Assembly: GCF_000004195.4 (NCBI RefSeq)
Contig: NC_030678.2
Coordinates: 88,572,904 to 88,636,903, forward strand
From: Xenopus tropicalis
Taxonomy: Eukaryota > Chordata > Amphibia > Anura > Pipidae
Length of the DNA: 64,000 nt
Direction: 5' to 3'
Shown: positions 1-11,212 of the stretch, one piece after another
Position numbering within the stretch: position 1 is the first letter of the stretch
How the letters are laid out: the number at the start of each line of letters is the position of its first letter
Translations under genes and position numbers: made by a program
The notes under the pieces: generated by a model
Database searches by the model: none
What the model was told of the DNA's origin: nothing
Seen by the model: only the letters and a program-made list of their open reading frames with translations

Positions 1-1338
1 CCCTCTTCCCTCCTCCCTTGCTAAAGCAATGAATATGTATAAAATTATTTTGGAGATTTTCTAGGGAAATATATTAAGATTAAAATATGTGGCTGTGATG
101 TTGAGTGGGTGCATGGCAATCTGGAAATCTGATAACCCTAATGTAGCATGTGTGTTTAACATATATTTCAATCCCTTCTGAGACCCTTTTCAAATTACAT
201 ATATATATAAACATAGTTATTGATTCACAGATGTGTATACATACTAAAATTGAGCGCAGATACATGACGGCATTTTAGCCAACCTTTAAAAGGTGTAAAG
301 GTGCATTCTATAATTACAACATAATACTTTAAAATACAATTCAATTTTGTATCAAATTAGGTTATTCTAATACTGATATTTAATCACTTCTGCGTGAAAT
401 GTATTTATAAAACCAAGTATATACATTCTATTATACAATAAAACCATGGTTTCCATAAACTATTACTAATCATCAGCTGTAACATTTTAATCATACAAAA
501 ATCAACACTCCATTCCATTCATGTCAAGATCTTCTCACTACGGGCCCCCTAGCTACGTTACCTTTAAATCCAGAAACAAATTATTTCTCCATGAATGCCT
601 TAATTTGATGTGATATACTATTTCAACGTACCAAATCTTATAGAATTCTCCCCATTGTCTTTAATATCCTACTTTATTACATTCCATCCCCCCAACCAAG
701 ACCAGTCTTATTGTGTAACTGTTTAATCCATGCATGTGTACAGAGAAGTGACTCATCTTCATGGAAATCCTATAAGCCAATTTCAATCCAAAATGACTTG
801 AAACACAGCTACAGCAGGTGCTGATTCAGCACAATTATGGGCTGCAGTTTCTCTTTAATAAGAGCACATCGGGGCAGAAAAGGATTTCTGATCAGCAAAT
901 GTCAAGCAAATTGAATGTGGTGGCACATAAAAATAATTTAAGTTAGGCAGCTCCTCTGTTTACAGAGTAAGTAAATTGATAAATTGACAGTTCAACCTTC
1001 TTCCTGTGCTTCCTCCCTGTCTGTGCCTTGAGGGTGCTGTGTTTTTTTACTCTGTACAATGGAATCCCAACCAGCAAATTCCAGCTATGAACCCCAACTC
1101 ACATCATCACCAATAGCCTCCAGATGGTAAAATACAGTTAGACAACTACAGCAGGCAGGTTATTTCTGTTGCTGCCCTTGAAAAAGACGATATGTTGTGA
1201 CTATGCATTACATGCACAGACCTTTACTCTAAGCTTATTTTTCCATGTATGTACTTTATGTTTAGATAGGTCTCCTCTGCTTTTCTTGCCTCCAGGGTAT
1301 TTCCACATCAGGCTGCCAATGCTTAGTTCCCCTTAATT
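1..1338. other. Gene-free AT-rich stretch
   Basis: I see no exon, RNA gene or recognisable repeat here. Short ORFs on both strands have no protein-like composition, splice context or known motif. Confidence 0.5.
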
Positions 1339-1735
1339 TTGTTTATATAGTGCCAAAAAATGTCTTTCTCTCAGCATTTTACAGAGATTAATCATGATTG
1401 ACATCAGTCACTGCCCCAGTGGAGCTTACAATCTAAGGTCACATTCTTACACAATAGGGTCACTTTTATAATATGCCAATAAAGACAATAGAATAATATT
1501 CTAATTAAAAAGTGAATCTGCTTAAAGGAATTCATTGAGCCAGGGCCTCCTGCATTCCGGGTGTTACCGTCCATAATTATAGGCATATTTATGTATTCAT
1601 GTACAGTATATTGTTGGAGTGTGGAAACCTACATAGGCATGGAGAGAACATATGAGCTCCTTGCAGATAGTGGCCAAGATGAAATAGAACTCAGGACCTT
1701 AGCACTACAAAGCAGAAGTGGGCGCTATTATACCA
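1339..1735. repeat. Diverged interspersed repeat (gagcttacaatctaag type)
   Basis: The stretch carries pieces of a frog interspersed repeat: an end resembling tttatatagygc, then ccccagtggagcttacaatc, then ccttgcagatagtg and ctcaggaccttagcactaca. I recognise these blocks from Xenopus sequence but not the formal family name. A shorter relative is at 5925-6112. The middle (about 1450-1620) is too diverged to align by eye. Confidence 0.5.
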
Positions 1736-2237
1736 GGTAAAGGTACAGGTAGTAGAGTGGTACATTCACTGTCTCTTCATTGCCTGTCCCTTTAATTCCA
1801 ACACTGATGCTCTTCCTGTTAATTACAGGCATTACACGTAATTACATAATTGTATCAGTAGCCATAACTGACTTACTGTATGACGTACTCTGTAAATTAT
1901 ATCATTTGAACATTAATGTAGAAGAAAAAAAATGTGTGCTGTAACTGGCATACAAAACACAACTTTGCATGTATCTGTAATTATGATGGAATCCTGAAGA
2001 AAATGTTGCATTGTGGATAAAAACATACCAATTTGCATACCAAGTTGCACTTTGCACCATGTTCAGAAATGAACCCTTTCAATCCCTAGAAATTCTGCAT
2101 TTATAATAATGCTGTTATGGAAAGGTAAACATCAGGGTTAGCAAAGAAACGGGGAGCAAATATTTTGCCACCCTCAACTACAATTCCCAGTGCCAGTAAT
2201 ATACAGTTGCACTTTTGGGGTTACTGTATGTAATAAG

Positions 2238-2470
2238 TAGTGATGAGCAAATCTGTCCCGTTGTGCTTTGGCGAAAAAATATCAAAGCACAAGAAAAATC
2301 TGCGAAACAAGTTATTTGTGTGGTTTTTTTTTGCTGCAACTGCGCCCATTTTTAATTTTTTTTGATGCGCAACAAATTTTTCGCAGATGTTTCAGGAAAC
2401 TATTCACAAATGGCAATATTCGTCAATTTGCTGCAAATCCATACCTGGTGTAAGAAATCGCTCATCAATA
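2238..2470. mobile_element. hAT-type MITE, tagtgatgagc family
   Basis: The left end is tagtgatgagcaaatctgtc and the right end gctcatcaata, an imperfect inverted pair. Flanks gtaataag and attataag match at 6 of 8 positions, as expected for an aged 8-bp hAT target duplication. It is internally deleted, with T-rich sequence and the family block gcaaatccatacctgg near the right end. Sister copies here with perfect 8-bp duplications (28784, 36747, 37600) support the hAT assignment. Confidence 0.75.
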
Positions 2471-2508
2471 ATTATAAGAGGTGTTTTGCACAGGCGTTCT
2501 GCACTGGC

Positions 2509-2620
2509 GTTTGCACAGGAGCAGTAAACCATAGCAACCAATCAGCAGGTAGAATTTACTGGTCAATTGTTTAAAAGAAAGAATCTTAACATCTTTGTTG
2601 CTATGGGTTACTGGGCAAAC
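2509..2620. repeat. CCAAT-type inverted-repeat MITE, copy 1
   Basis: The left arm reads gcacaggagcagtaaaccat followed by agcaaccaatcag; the right arm reads gttgctatgggttactgggc. The arms are inverted copies. Related copies lie at 20850-21324 and 53328-53474. Fragments with the same ccaatc core occur near 9350 and 56500. Confidence 0.75.
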
Positions 2621-2744
2621 ATGGAGATTGAGTTTTCTGCTGTCTTGCAGCTGCCTAATATATAAGGTAAACTAACCAAAATGCAAGACAAGGGTAGAAC
2701 TGCAACCATTATAAATACTAAACTACTAACAGTATTGTAACTGT

Positions 2745-3180
2745 GTGCGTCCCTTCACTTTAGGCCAGTTATGCCTAAGGGAGAGCTAACTCCAGCTATC
2801 AGTCCTTAGGTGGAGCACAAGGTTATGTTTTTATAACCAAGTCTTACTATCTTATTTTCCTAGACGCACTCTGACAAAGATAATTTTATATCTGTCCAAT
2901 CCCCATGGAGTCCCTGTTCCCTGACTAAGGTGATAGTTCCCTTTGGGCACTTTTTTTTTTCTTTACTGAGGCCTTGTTGACACCAGGCTTCCCAGAAGAC
3001 ATCCACCTGGGTCAGAAGATAGAGGCCAAAAAGGAAGGACTGGTGCTTTGCAATTACTATATTGAAGTCTAACAGTAAGCGATCATACAATCCCTAGGCC
3101 AATAGGAGAATAAACTATCCCACTCAGGTAACTATGGATACAGATTCTTAGAAATAAAGGGAAATATTAAGTATGGGATT
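2745..3180. repeat. Diverged repeat, partner of 4880-5520
   Basis: This shares ordered blocks with 4880-5520: ctttactgaggcctt, then gaggccaaaaaggaagg, then gtgctttgcaattactat, then ccaataggagaa. The order and spacing are kept, so the two are old copies of one element. An LTR is possible but no ends are clear. The short minus-strand ORF here is not protein-like. Confidence 0.4.
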
Positions 3181-3460
3181 ATCAAGCCATAGGGGAAGTT
3201 TACACATGTTTGTGCATAAGGTTGACTTTGACTTTGTTTCCATTGTTTACATAGGCTGCCAGTCCCTGTGGGCTATGATACTAATACATTGAACATGAAC
3301 ATTCTAGTCTATGGATATTACGCTTGTATTATGATAGCTAAGTGCACCAACCTGTGTGTGTTGGGTGTCCATCTGCACATCAGGTATAGTGAATAGGTAA
3401 GTAGAAAAAGGAGACAATGTAACCAGCAACAGCCAAGAAGTAAATATTAGGTAAAGCCTG

Positions 3461-3790
3461 GTACGGGTATAGGACCTGTTACCCAGAATGCTTGAGACCT
3501 TTGGTTTTCCAGATAAGAGATCTTTCCATGATTTGGATCTCCATACCATAAGGCTACTTAAAAAATATTTAATTATAAAATAAACCCAATAGGGTTGTTT
3601 TACCTACAGTAATGATTAATTATATCTTAGTTGAGATCAAATACAAGGCACTGTTTTATTATTACAGAAAAAAAGGAATTATTTCTAAAATGTGAATAAT
3701 TTTATTAAAATTAAGGCTGTGGGAGATGACCTTCCCATATTTGGAGCTTTCTGTATCATGGGTTTCTGGTTAAGGGATCCCATATATGTA
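3461..3790. repeat. acaggtat-type inverted-repeat element, copy 1
   Basis: This begins tacgggtataggacctgtta, contains ggttttccagataagagatc and atttggatctccatacc, and ends with the inverted partner near gggatcccatatatgta. It is a common frog element; other copies or fragments are at 18009, 32469, 33505, 34030, 55180 and 56098. Confidence 0.7.
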
Positions 3791-4879
3791 TAAAAGTTTG
3801 CACACAGCTCAGTGTGAAAAAGTAGTCTCATTTAAATTGCCCTGGGCTTTTTCTGTGTTTTTAAATAAAATGACATTTTCTATATAACATTAAACTTACT
3901 AAATATATCACATGCACAGATAAAATATGAAGTAATTTCCAGAGAAAACAACATTTTTAATGCAGAATTTGCATTGCTCTCCACATACAAGTCATATGCA
4001 TAACACACAGAAGACAATATTCACTAATTCCCAAGATTCATCCATCTTTCTCTATAATCACCATGCCTAATTCTACAACAACTCGTGCAGAGAAGCGCAT
4101 CTTATTATGAACCTGATATTCTAAATAAAACTTCCCATTTATCCTCTTGCTTTCGATTTCCGCTGGGTGTAAATTGGATGCAATTGAGATATATCAGTCC
4201 CTTTCATCTATCCAGCTTGTGTTTGAAAACAAATGGGGTAAGGTCCCTGACTTGAGTCTATTTAATTCTTGCATTATATTGTCTCATAATAGGACAGCCA
4301 ATAGCTCTTTAGCATATAGAGAGGGAAGCAAGTACTTTATAATACTAAATGATTTAAATGAACAGCTATCACCCTAATCTTATCTGTTATGTAATATGCA
4401 CATTTCTTTTTTTATAATTCATTATATAACACCGACATGTTGTACAGAGATTTTCAGATTGTTCATCATTGCTAAAAGTCAATGCCATGGTTGAGCTTAT
4501 GTAACTCCCTTTTGTCTGTAATACAGACAAGTCCAGCTAGGATAGATTAGAGCATGGGGTACACTAGACTCTCTTTCTTAGGATGGGCCTTCGCTATGTG
4601 GAAGAGTTATTATGGACGGTATTGTTAAACTACACTTCCCACTGCCAGATGTAATAAAGTAAACGTAGAAATAAAAATATGGAAGCCAGAAGCTCTTTGC
4701 AACAAAACTGAAGAACAATTTAATTGATCCAAATGCATAGCTGTGCATATAAATACTCACAAGCAGATGTAGAAAAACCATTAAAATGATGGTAAAGGCA
4801 GAGTACCACTGTGGAAAGTAGTTGGTAAGCAATTCTTTATCCTTAGGGCGAGGCCAAAGAGAAGCGGATATACGCACTG
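3791..4879. other. Gene-free stretch
   Basis: No gene is supported. A weak fragment near 4386-4460 (ttcattatataacaccgaca and tgtacagagat) resembles the start of the repeat at 1339. Nothing else is recognisable. Confidence 0.4.
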
Positions 4880-5520
4880 TGTGCCCTTGCCCTTAGGGTT
4901 TTTACCTTAATGGACTGGATCCCATACAACAGATGTGGATCAGGGAGGAGACTATGCCTGATACCCTTGTCACTACTGTGGTCCCAGGCAGAGCCTGTAA
5001 AGGAGAATACTTCCAGCTATCTCTCCTGTTTGGAGCAAAGAAACTGTTCTTGCTAGCTATTCCTGATCTGACTCACTTAGCTAGAAAGTGCTATAACATA
5101 TATCTATCCTACACTGAATAAATCCTCATTCACAGGGTTCGTGCTCCTCGACTTCTCTAGAGATGAATGTCTTCTCTAGGCTAATGATGCTTTACTGGGG
5201 CCTTAGTGGTTCAAAAGATGCAGGCCAAAGAGGAAGGGGAAGTGCTAAACACTATAGTACAGTATGCAGGAAGTGGTCATAAAGCATATGGCCAATTAAG
5301 AACAGATATATAAATATAAGAAAACATACAAGAGCTTCTGTCTAGTGACTAGAAACAAGGAAGTGTAGGGTTTAAAGCCAAAAGGGTATATTAACCCTAT
5401 GGGTTCCTAGACAATCTTACAATCTATAGTACTTATTCAATTTACAGAACACATGCTTGGGTCACTTCAGCAGGAACCAATTAACCTGTCTGTATGGGGT
5501 ATTAAGTGTGGGAGGAAAGA
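4880..5520. repeat. Diverged repeat, partner of 2745-3180
   Basis: This shares ctttactggggcctt, caggccaaagaggaagg, gtgctaaacactatag and atggccaatta with 2745-3180 in the same order. Copy identity is low. The + strand ORF inside it is unlikely to be a gene. Confidence 0.4.
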
Positions 5521-5924
5521 AGAATTCCCATAGAAAATATCACAGGGATACTGTGAAAATACACATACAGATAGTGTCCTGGTCAGCAATAAACTGAAGA
5601 CTGCAGCACAGCAAGGAAGCAGTACTAGCCCATGAGCCACTGTGATGTACTATTATGGTTTTACAGAGCGCAAGGCTACTTGTCAAATAGCAGGATCATC
5701 TATCAAGCTATTTCTCATTGCTGCAGATCTATCCACAGCATGGGCAGAACAGTAACACTGAGGCTAAGTGATGACGGAGTGATGGTAATTGTGTTTTTTG
5801 ATTGATTAAGCAGGGAAGGTGCCCAAAACCCTAGGGAAGTCACACAGTGCAAAGTGCATAAAACAGGCATATTTTGTCCACAATGCACCTTACTACCCTC
5901 AATTGTGCTTGACTCGTTTAGGAG

Positions 5925-6112
5925 AATACTCTTACAAGAATACACAGCGCTGTACAATCCTACAATATATAACGGCACCCATAGGGAGACACATATTATA
6001 ATAAATACAACGAATAAGTAAAAATACACAGTTTATGGGCCATGTTGTATGAGATGCAGTAGGAAGGAAGTCTTTGCCCAATAGAACTTACAATCTAAGT
6101 GGGTGCATGCTC
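5925..6112. repeat. Fragment of the gagcttacaatctaag repeat
   Basis: It contains acagcgctgtacaatcctac near the left and tagaacttacaatctaagtg at the right, matching the element at 1339-1735 and its frog relatives. Confidence 0.45.
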
Positions 6113-6312
6113 TTGTTGATGTGTCTGTAACTGCCCCAGGCAGTTAAGTTTAGTTAGAGAGTTTGGTGGGGGAGAAAAAAGAGATTGTGGGCCAGTGATT
6201 AGGTAGGGCAGCATATTTGGTAGCAAACCCTCCATCTTTTGTTGGCCTCTGTGTTAGTTGTCACATGTGGCCAGGGTTATGGGATACATTTAAGGTTTAT
6301 TGACGTGCAAAT

Positions 6313-7080
6313 GGTTGTGAATCTGTCTCATTTCGCTTCACAGAAAAATTCAAGAAACTAAAAAAATATGTGAAAATGCAAGTATTGTGCAACTTAGAAA
6401 GAGCTGAAATGCTTAATGAAAGCGCGGAGCCAAGTAACTGCTTAATTCCTTCAGTGGATAATAGGGTTAAGTCACCTAAGCTCGTTTTCTGGTGTAAAAG
6501 CGCAGTCGTCTCGCTCACCCCTCTACTTCCTGGCATCTCCCATGCTGCACTCCCCCTCCTTCCGACTGGCGTGTCCAGAGCCGCATCTCCCTCCCTCCCT
6601 ATTTTCAGGCACGTTGGCCTGATGACATTGAATTTCGGTCAGCTACGTACATAAATTTCAGTAAAGCACTGTTTATTTTTGTTGTTAAAAAAAATGGGTG
6701 TAAAATATTTTGTCACAGCAAATGGCGGGTGATAGTCCTTGCCCATTTATTATATGGTGTTATTTGATGTCTACCACATGCCCACTGGGTTTGCAGTGGC
6801 TGGCATTCGGTTATAAAACAGCTAAACAGTTTGTTAAATTTTTGGTAAAGGTGGAATGCATGGCAAGGACTACCGATGATGTATCATATAATAAAGCTGT
6901 GGCCAAACTCAGCCCCACTTAACTGTGTCCTTGTGTCTTCTTTGTTAGATGAATACATCTGGGTAAGACAGGAAGGGAGGGAATAAGTCTCCACAGTCTT
7001 TCTTATGCGTGCAATTTTTTTTGACGTGCCCCGTCAAATTCATACGTGAATCCATGCCTGGCAAAAAATTTCACTCACCC
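6313..7080. repeat. Possible split hAT MITE (two end-like blocks)
   Basis: Near 6318 the sequence gaatctgtctcatttcgctt matches the inner left end of the tagtgatgagc family. At about 7015-7080 the sequence gtgaatccatgcctggc followed by aaaaaatttcactcac matches the right end. The 650 bp between is unlike the family, including a pyrimidine-rich stretch at 6520-6605. It may be a larger relative or two unrelated fragments. Confidence 0.35.
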
Positions 7081-7084
7081 CTAG

Positions 7085-9984
7085 TAGGTACCTAAGTTTC
7101 TGAGAAGTTATAAGGCTGGAAATGGCAAGTGCATAACCTTGTGTTGCCATCATGCTGGACAATGAAAAGGGGTTGTTGGCTTGGCACAGTTGAGGTTTGT
7201 CATTAGTTGTTGCAAAGGTCCCAGGTTAGGTGAAGTTGTTATTTATACACTATTTAATATTTGATGTTAACATATACCTTTATTTTACTATGATAATTCA
7301 ATAAAGTTGTGGCCAAAATTGTTATTCTATCATAATGGAATAACTATTTCCAGGTCTATAGGCTAGGATTGGTTAGGCAGGTTTTTGTACTTTCCAGCTA
7401 ACCAAGCACTTGCTTCAAACTATGTTTGTACACTTTCTGGCTTTCTATCTTATAACATTGCTGTCCATCTACAGGCCACATGGGCCTTAACAGGCCAGAA
7501 TTTCCATTCATCTGTGCTTGTCTAGAGGTATGGAAATTAATCATTTGGACATTTTGAATGATTAGTCCTTTACTCAGGGTAACCTTGAAAAAGAATATAG
7601 GTACTTTTGAAGCCCAGCATGCTAGCCTCCGCAAAGTAGTGCATTTTTTTCTCAAGCAAGGGTTTGAACTTTAGTGCCTATACTGTGTCTGAAACCTGTT
7701 TGAGCTTTATACAGTTGTCACTGTGACAAGAGCTATTTTCTTAGAAGGCAAGTAGGGGAAGTAATGACAAATGTGGTTAATAGGCATAAAGTCAGAATTT
7801 CCATGGCAGATTGGGGAATCAATGGTTTGTGCCCACTGCACCTGGAACAAATGCCCAATCCCTTTGTTATCTATTTACATTAAAGTATGTATCACTAAAA
7901 ATGGTACTGGGGGCTCTCATATTGTTTTTCCATTCATTTTTATAGGTAAGGTTGAGACGCACTAAGGTTATTTTGAAATTTTTTTTTTATCATTACCACG
8001 GAATTATATGTCTATTATCATTGGTCACTTCTATCCTAAGAGATAAGATGATCAGACAGATGGACTATCACAACACCAGTGTTCCCTTTAATTCCTTCTT
8101 GGCTATGTGCACCAAAAAAATTCTATCGTGCAAAAACTGTATCAGAATAGATACAAAATGTTGTGTTTTCACACCACAATTTGTTGTGCGCTGGCCTCAA
8201 AATTTGTGTTTATGCACACAAGTGCACAGCTTAGAGGGAACATTGCACAAAGATTTTTTTCTTTTATTACTGCCTGATTATTATTTTTAATTTTGTATTC
8301 TCCAGGCAGAAACCTATACCATACTGTGTAAATGCCAGAAGAGAGAATCAAAACCATTTCCCTAGCATGTATCATATAGACAACAGAAATAAATATTACA
8401 AGAAAAGAGCCTTTACCTACGAATAGCAAGCCCACATGAAGCCTTTTTCTTTGTTTCTTTAATTAACAAGTTACTTTAATTAGGAAAACCTGAGTTTACA
8501 ATTAAACAACATTCCCTATAAAATGGCAACTTGTATACAGATGACTTCTATTGGTTTCACAATGAAAAATACAGTCTAGTCTTGCTTTATTGAAGTGCTT
8601 TTCCAATAAAGTACAATTGACCATCACAGTCAATAGGGCCCATTGTCTGCACAGTATCAGCATTCTAGGGTATAGAAATGGCCAAATTATGCAATGTAAT
8701 CACCTGACAGCAACCTATTTAGAAATTACCAAATCTATTCATACAAAACTAAACTGAGACCATTTGGTATCTGCGACCTGCAGGATCTGGATTCACTATG
8801 CGTGTGTTTTTGCTGCAGGTTCAATTTTAAGGTTAATTCTAATCAACTGGTATATTAGTAATTTGTGGGCAAATCAATGCCATTCAGTACAAGGCAAAAG
8901 AAATGTCTGTGTATTGGAATAATTAAAACAGCTAGTGGGCAGAGCGCAATAGTATCCTTTGATTTTGGAAAATCTATAATTTCTGATTAGGAAGGAACTA
9001 AAACCAAAGGGACCTAGTCTATAAGAACTATGACCATCATGACCATTAAAGTATATAAGAAAGACAAAAGAGTGTCGACATTTGCCAGTGCCCCCCAGTG
9101 TTGAACTTTGAAATTCTTCAAAAAAGGTGAGGTGATGGGTTGATGAGAAGAAATCAGAATTGCCTCTTACTCAGTATGCCCATAACAAACAACCAATTTA
9201 CATTGATTGGCCTTTTATAGTTAGAATAATGAAGGAATAATCTGATTGCTTGCTATGAGTGGCTGCGATGTTGCAAATATAAACCCATTATAATAACTTG
9301 GACTTAATGGCTTACTAATATAGCTACTAAAATATACAAGTGCTGTTGCCAATAGCAACCAATCGTCTCATAGCTTTGAGCAGTCTACTGCCAATTTGAA
9401 CATGAAAGTAAAGTTCTGATTGATTGCAATGGTATAACTGGTCTAATTGAGTTACTCTCCTTAAATCTCTTTTGGCTTTACAAGGTAAGTAAGGTGATGG
9501 AGTGGTGAAAATGCATGGTATGGGCTACTCGCCTTAGCAGCCTGCCAGATTCCTTCATTTGCTTTGTAAGTCATTTATACCATTAGGAACAGCAAAAAGG
9601 GCATAACAGAGTAGCATGACCTGCTGCTGGGGACTGGGAGGGCAAAGGGAAATATTTTATGGAAAGGAAGCTCATTAAAATAGCAATATAAAAATATATG
9701 TTCTCAGTCTGGGGGATGACAAGGAAAGGAGCAAATGTGTCCAGATGATAATAAAAATAATGAACTTAAATAATATTCTTTGTTTAAGGTTAAATGTTCA
9801 CCTACAGTATTTTAATTATAAGTATAATAGACCTAGTTCTGCAAATGGGGCCAGAGATCTCTACGTGTTTTTAGTTGAAAAGGAATATATACACCTTTTA
9901 CTTTAATATATATGTATTTCACATAGCAATCCATTGATATAAAAACACAGAATTGGACTAAACATTGTTGGTCATACTGAAAAT
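7085..9984. other. Gene-free stretch before the candidate exon
   Basis: No exon or full repeat is recognised. About 9350-9470 has ccaatagcaaccaatcg and later a gattgattgcaatgg-like inverted partner, possibly an old CCAAT-type MITE. The ORFs are short and AT-driven. Confidence 0.4.
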
Positions 9985-10006
9985 GTGAATTTCTATTCTT
10001 TTCTAG

Positions 10007-10368
10007 TCCTATTTTACAAGGACCTAGGACTGAAATGGCAAATAGATAAAAAAAAAAACCTGGCCAAAGGAGCGCAACAGAATGCATCCTATCCACACCA
10101 CATGAGCCAAGTCTCACACAACTATGTGCACTTTCTGGAATTAAAGTCTCATGTGATTAAATACTTAGCCTTACACCACAAAAAGCTGACGAATGAAAGA
10201 AAACATGTTGTGATGTGGATTGAAAAGAAGTACGACCTAGTGAGATTCTATCATCAGATCATCTCCTCCCACTCATTCAGTGAATGGCTACTCAAAGAAT
10301 TAGTCAGTGAAGTGTACAATGCAGTTTTTCACAGTTTGATCCCTCTGTTCCACTACATGAACTTTCAA
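10007..10368 (+). CDS. Candidate internal coding exon, protein not recognised
   Basis: This is a 362-bp open stretch preceded by a pyrimidine tract and acceptor (ttctattcttttctag ending at 10006) and followed by a donor (caa then gtaagat from 10369). The frame stays open across the whole interval. The exon enters with two bases of a split codon and leaves at a codon boundary. The predicted 120 residues have ordinary protein composition: a Lys/Asn-rich start, then a mixed charged and aromatic helix-like part containing KYLALHHKKLTNERKHVVMW and SEWLLKELVSEVYNAVFHSL. There is no signal peptide, Cys pattern or catalytic motif I can name. The first codon of the open frame (9985) is GTG, which suits an internal exon better than a start. 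No neighbouring exon was found within 10 kb, but frog introns are long. It could be a chance ORF or a pseudo-exon. Confidence 0.45.
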
Positions 10369-10689
10369 GTAAGATACCACATACAAACTGAATATCATAA
10401 GTAAATAATGTAACCATGTCAAGTCACTCATCTACTTCATATCAAGGAAGATGCTGGAACAATGTACACATATGGGTTATGCAGTAACAGGGAAGAGTTT
10501 TGTCCTAGTCTGGGCATAACTACTTTCACACTGAATGTGTATGATTAATTTAATCCTTGAATACCTACTCTCAGGGTTGTCTTAAACAGATGGTCCACCT
10601 GTAAGTTAACTTTTAGAATGTTATAAAATGGTCAATTCTATTGGTCTTCATATACAGCAGTTTTTAAATTCTTTTGCTTTCCTTTTTTT

Positions 10690-10940
10690 TTTTTTAATAA
10701 CTTTATTTTTATTCACAATTTAAACAGAGACATTTGCTTTCCTTTTAGGACTCTTTCCAATTTTCAAATGGGGTTCACTGACCCCAGCAGACAAAAAACT
10801 GTTGGTCTGTGTTATTGTTACTTTTTATTATTTACTTTTCTTTTCAGGCATCTCCTATTTATATTCTCCTTCAAACCACTGCTTGGTTACCTGGTCCTTT
10901 AATATGGTTTTTGCTGTGATGATTCAAATCAGAATCACAA
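10690..10940. repeat. Frog repeat (gtcactgaccccagcag type), fragment
   Basis: It shares caaatggggttcactgaccc, tgttactttttattattta and the actgcttggttacctgg block with 43366-43688, and more weakly with the reverse of 20340-20720. A poly-T run (10683-10696) sits at the left. Confidence 0.55.
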
Positions 10941-10972
10941 TTTTATGCATTTGCCTTTTATGAAACTGTAAT

Positions 10973-11212
10973 TAGTGATGAGTAGTGATGAATCAGTCAT
11001 GTTTTGCTTCGCTGAAAGATGTTGAAATCTTTGAAAAGATTTGAAAAACAGTGGAAAATGGCAAAAATTTCATCCATGTCAAAAGACATTGTCATGTGTG
11101 CTGTGATTTTTTCACTGCAAATTTTTGCAGCCATTTCGCGAATAAATCCACCGACTAAATGCGCAAATTCGCTGCAAATCCATGCCTGCCGAATAATTTC
11201 ACTAGCAAAAAA
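10973..11212. mobile_element. hAT-type MITE, degraded tagtgatgagc copy
   Basis: It starts with a partly duplicated end (tagtgatgag then tagtgatgaatcagtc), has ttttgcttcgctgaaag, and near the right carries gcaaatccatgcctgcc. The right terminus is eroded, so the end is approximate and no target duplication can be read. Confidence 0.55.
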
